Shown piece by piece: positions 5,284 through 6,841 of a stretch of 6,841 nucleotides of DNA (its first letter is position 1; the number at the start of each line of letters is the position of its first letter). Made by a program: the position numbers and the translations under genes. The stretch is taken from the NCBI GenBank assembly GCA_964477295.1, contig CAYZEZ010000254.1, forward strand, positions 1 through 6,841, in the 5' to 3' direction. Origin of the DNA: CAYZEZ01 sp964477295. Its GTDB lineage: Bacteria; Bacteroidota; Bacteroidia; Bacteroidales; SM23-62. A model generated the notes under the pieces. It saw nothing but the letters and a program-made list of their open reading frames with translations. It was not told the origin of the DNA and did not search any database.

Positions 5284-6546
5284 ATGGAAGCAATCACACT
5301 ATTTTATATCATCATTGGAATCATTGTATTCAATTTTCTATTGGAGCAATTCCTCGATTATATTAATTCCAGGTGGTTCACTGCAGAATTGCCTGATGAA
5401 GTAAAGGATGTTTACGACGAGGAACAATACTCCAAATCTGTCCGGTACAAGAAAGTAAACTACCGGTTCTCAATTTTAACGAGTATTTTCAGCCTGGTCA
5501 TAATCCTTTGTATGTTTTTCCTGGAAGGATTTGCCTTTGCTGACGGACTTGCAAGAAGCATAACAGGTAATCCGATCCTTGTAGCCATATTGTTTTTCGG
5601 GATTTTGATGCTTGCGTTTGATCTGATCAATACACCCTTCTCGATCTACGATACATTTGTGATTGAAGAGAAGTTTGGTTTCAATAAGACACAACCCCGG
5701 ACCTTTATCCTGGATAAGATCAAGGGCTGGCTTCTGGGAGCCCTTCTGGGTGGTTTAATACTTGCAGCTGTTATCTGGTTCTATCAGTTGACCACAGTCT
5801 ATTTCTGGCTTTTTGCCTGGGGACTGGTAACACTGTATTCTATCTTCATGTATATGTTTTATTCCAACCTTATCGTTCCGCTTTTTAATAAACAGACCCC
5901 GCTGGAAGAGGGTGAATTGAGGGATAAGATTACTGCATTAGGTGATAAAGTCGGATTCAGGATTAAAAACATATTTGTAATGGATGGATCAAAAAGGTCC
6001 ACCAAGGCCAATGCTTATTTTACCGGCCTGGGTCCAAAAAAAAGGATCGTACTGTATGATACGCTTATTGAAGATCTGTCTTCAGATGAGATACTGGCTG
6101 TGTTAGCCCATGAAATCGGACACTATAAGAAAAAGCATACCACAACGGGACTAATTCTGTCAATTATCCAGACGGGCATAGTTTTGTATATTTTTTCCCT
6201 TTTTGTAGGTAATCCGGTTTTATCCGGCGCACTTGGAGTGGAGGAACCAAGTTTTCATATTGGCCTTATCGCATTCGGGTTCCTTTACAGTCCAATATCA
6301 ACCCTATTAGGACTGGGATTCAATGTTTTGTCAAGAAAAAATGAGTACCAGGCCGACCGATTTGCCGGGGAAAAATTTAAAGCCGCCTCCCTGATTGATG
6401 CTCTTAAACGGCTTTCCGGCAAGAATCTGAGCAACCTTACACCGCATCCTGTTTATGTGTGGTTTCATTATTCACACCCAACCTTGCTGCAGCGCATCCG
6501 GGCCCTGAGGTTGGTAACAACTGACTCTTCACTTCAAAAATCATAA
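5284..6546 (+). CDS. M48 membrane metalloprotease, Ste24/CAAX type
   Basis: This is a zinc-dependent integral membrane endopeptidase of the Ste24 type. In eukaryotes the family processes prenylated CAAX proteins. In bacteria the substrates are largely unknown and membrane protein quality control is likely. The ATG at 5284 gives 420 aa, the usual length. A TTG start at 5206 would overlap the previous gene and add an unrelated stretch. Hydrophobic segments lie near residues 4-22, 62-86, 95-115, 147-168, 170-195, 286-306 and 320-345, consistent with about seven spans. The N-terminal part resembles Peptidase_M48_N. Catalytic features are HEIGH (His276, Glu277, His280) and NEYQADRFA (353-361), where Glu354 is the third zinc ligand. 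SKRSTKANAYFTGLG (236-250) and the C-terminal SHPTLLQRIRAL are family signatures. No residue needed for catalysis is missing. The gene has its own -7 box, and two tRNA genes follow it. Confidence 0.94.
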   Translation: MEAITLFYIIIGIIVFNFLLEQFLDYINSRWFTAELPDEVKDVYDEEQYSKSVRYKKVNYRFSILTSIFSLVIILCMFFLEGFAFADGLARSITGNPILVAILFFGILMLAFDLINTPFSIYDTFVIEEKFGFNKTQPRTFILDKIKGWLLGALLGGLILAAVIWFYQLTTVYFWLFAWGLVTLYSIFMYMFYSNLIVPLFNKQTPLEEGELRDKITALGDKVGFRIKNIFVMDGSKRSTKANAYFTGLGPKKRIVLYDTLIEDLSSDEILAVLAHEIGHYKKKHTTTGLILSIIQTGIVLYIFSLFVGNPVLSGALGVEEPSFHIGLIAFGFLYSPISTLLGLGFNVLSRKNEYQADRFAGEKFKAASLIDALKRLSGKNLSNLTPHPVYVWFHYSHPTLLQRIRALRLVTTDSSLQKS

Positions 6547-6579
6547 ATCGCTAATCATTATTCTGAGTTCAGATATAAC

Positions 6580-6587
6580 TATTTTTG
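6580..6587 (+). promoter_or_regulatory. Probable -7 box of the tRNA pair
   Basis: TATTTTTG fits TAnnTTTG exactly. It sits 23 nt before the first base of tRNA-Thr, so transcription would begin near 6594 with a 5' leader of about 17 nt for RNase P to remove. A second, less perfect box, TAATATTG, lies at 6589-6596. No -33 TTTG is present at the usual distance. The gap after the protease gene (6547-6579) shows no terminator hairpin with a T-run, so read-through transcription from the protease gene is also possible. Confidence 0.45.
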
Positions 6588-6610
6588 GTAATATTGTATA
6601 ACTAAGTAAC

Positions 6611-6682
6611 GCCTCCTTAGCTCAGCGGTAGAGCAGCTCACTCGTAATGAGCAGGTCGTGGGTTCAATTCCCATGGGAGGCT
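6611..6682 (+). tRNA. tRNA-Thr (anticodon CGU)
   Basis: This is a full 72-nt cloverleaf. Acceptor GCCTCCT (6611-6617) pairs with GGGAGGC (6675-6681) with one G-U pair. The D stem is GCTC/GAGC. The anticodon stem is GCTCA/TGAGC around loop CTCGTAA, which gives anticodon CGU (6643-6645) for codon ACG. The variable loop is AGGTC. The T stem is GTGGG/CCCAT around TTCAATT. Threonine identity elements G1-C72, C2-G71, G35 and U36 are present. The discriminator is U. The 3' CCA is not encoded (CCT follows), so it must be added after transcription. It is probably co-transcribed with tRNA-Gly downstream. Confidence 0.96.
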
Positions 6683-6685
6683 CCT

Positions 6686-6756
6686 GGAAGAGTCGCCTTT
6701 CCTCAGTCGACAGACTGAAGAATTGCAGTTGACTATTACAGATTGCAGACTCTTCC
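6686..6756 (+). other. Stem-closed structured spacer between the two tRNAs
   Basis: A perfect 9-bp inverted repeat, GGAAGAGTC (6686-6694) and GACTCTTCC (6748-6756), closes a 71-nt segment. Inside is a hairpin of TCAGTC (6703-6708) and GACTGA (6713-6718) over a GACA loop. ATTGCAG occurs twice (6722-6728 and 6742-6748). The size resembles a tRNA, but no D-arm, TTCRA loop or anticodon arm can be drawn. It is more likely a precursor-RNA structure that sets the two tRNAs apart for processing, or a decayed insertion. It reads no open frame. Confidence 0.45.
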
Positions 6757-6761
6757 CAAAG

Positions 6762-6833
6762 GCGGGAGTAGCTCAGAGGTAGAGCATCAGCTTCCCAAGC
6801 TGAGGGTCGCGGGTTCGATTCCCGTTTCCCGCT
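6762..6833 (+). tRNA. tRNA-Gly (anticodon CCC)
   Basis: This is a full 72-nt cloverleaf. Acceptor GCGGGAG (6762-6768) pairs with TTCCCGC (6826-6832) with one G-U pair. The D stem is GCTC/GAGC. The anticodon stem is TCAGC/GCTGA around loop TTCCCAA, giving anticodon CCC (6794-6796) for codon GGG. The T stem is GCGGG/CCCGT around TTCGATT. The discriminator U is usual for glycine. CCA is not encoded (CAG follows). The window ends 8 bases later, so a third tRNA or a terminator could lie just outside. Confidence 0.96.
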
Positions 6834-6841
6834 CAGATTTA

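Noticed and set aside
6752..6798. CTTCCCAA in the spacer and again in the tRNA-Gly anticodon loop as a sign of a tRNA fragment duplication or attachment site
   Set aside because: The match is only 8 bp, is not flanked by further similarity, and no integrase or island boundary is visible.

Overview
The window reads as ordinary chromosomal DNA of a member of the Bacteroidota, probably close to Bacteroidales/Marinilabiliales. Four things point there. Exact or near-exact TAnnTTTG -7 boxes precede several transcription units, one with a TTTG -33 box at 19 nt. Most starts lack a Shine-Dalgarno sequence. A DUF6340-type lipoprotein, a family I know mainly from Bacteroidota, is present. The intergenic gaps carry the short tandem repeats and paired REP-like palindromes common in this phylum. 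The rank below phylum is inference.

Layout, all on the plus strand. (1) 1-106: a heptamer tandem repeat and a consensus promoter. (2) 107-985: sucD, succinyl-CoA synthetase alpha subunit. (3) 986-1147: a decamer tandem array that starts inside the last sucD codons, then a short heptamer array. (4) 1148-3268: a lipoprotein prolyl oligopeptidase (peptidase S9A) with an intact Ser-Asp-His triad. (5) 3269-3381: two inverted REP-like hairpins. (6) 3382-4128: fabG, 3-oxoacyl-ACP reductase. (7) 4188-5240: a DUF6340-type lipoprotein with a TPR-like C-terminus, preceded by a strong Shine-Dalgarno sequence and a 10-codon mini-ORF. (8) 5284-6546: a Ste24/CAAX-type M48 membrane metalloprotease with its own -7 box. 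(9) 6611-6833: tRNA-Thr(CGU) and tRNA-Gly(CCC), separated by a structured spacer.

The genes do not form one obvious pathway. SucD serves the TCA cycle and FabG serves fatty acid elongation. The oligopeptidase, the DUF6340 protein and the M48 protease belong to the envelope and protein turnover. fabG and the DUF6340 gene are probably co-transcribed (59-nt gap, no promoter seen). sucD, the M48 gene and the tRNA pair appear to have their own promoters.

I see no phage, CRISPR, toxin-antitoxin, defence or transposase gene, and no convincing new multi-gene system. The parts worth a second look are the non-coding gaps: a two-arm REP element with compensatory base changes, a 10-bp array that forms a gene's stop codon, three heptamer arrays with a shared ACYT core, and a tRNA-sized stem-closed segment between the two tRNAs.
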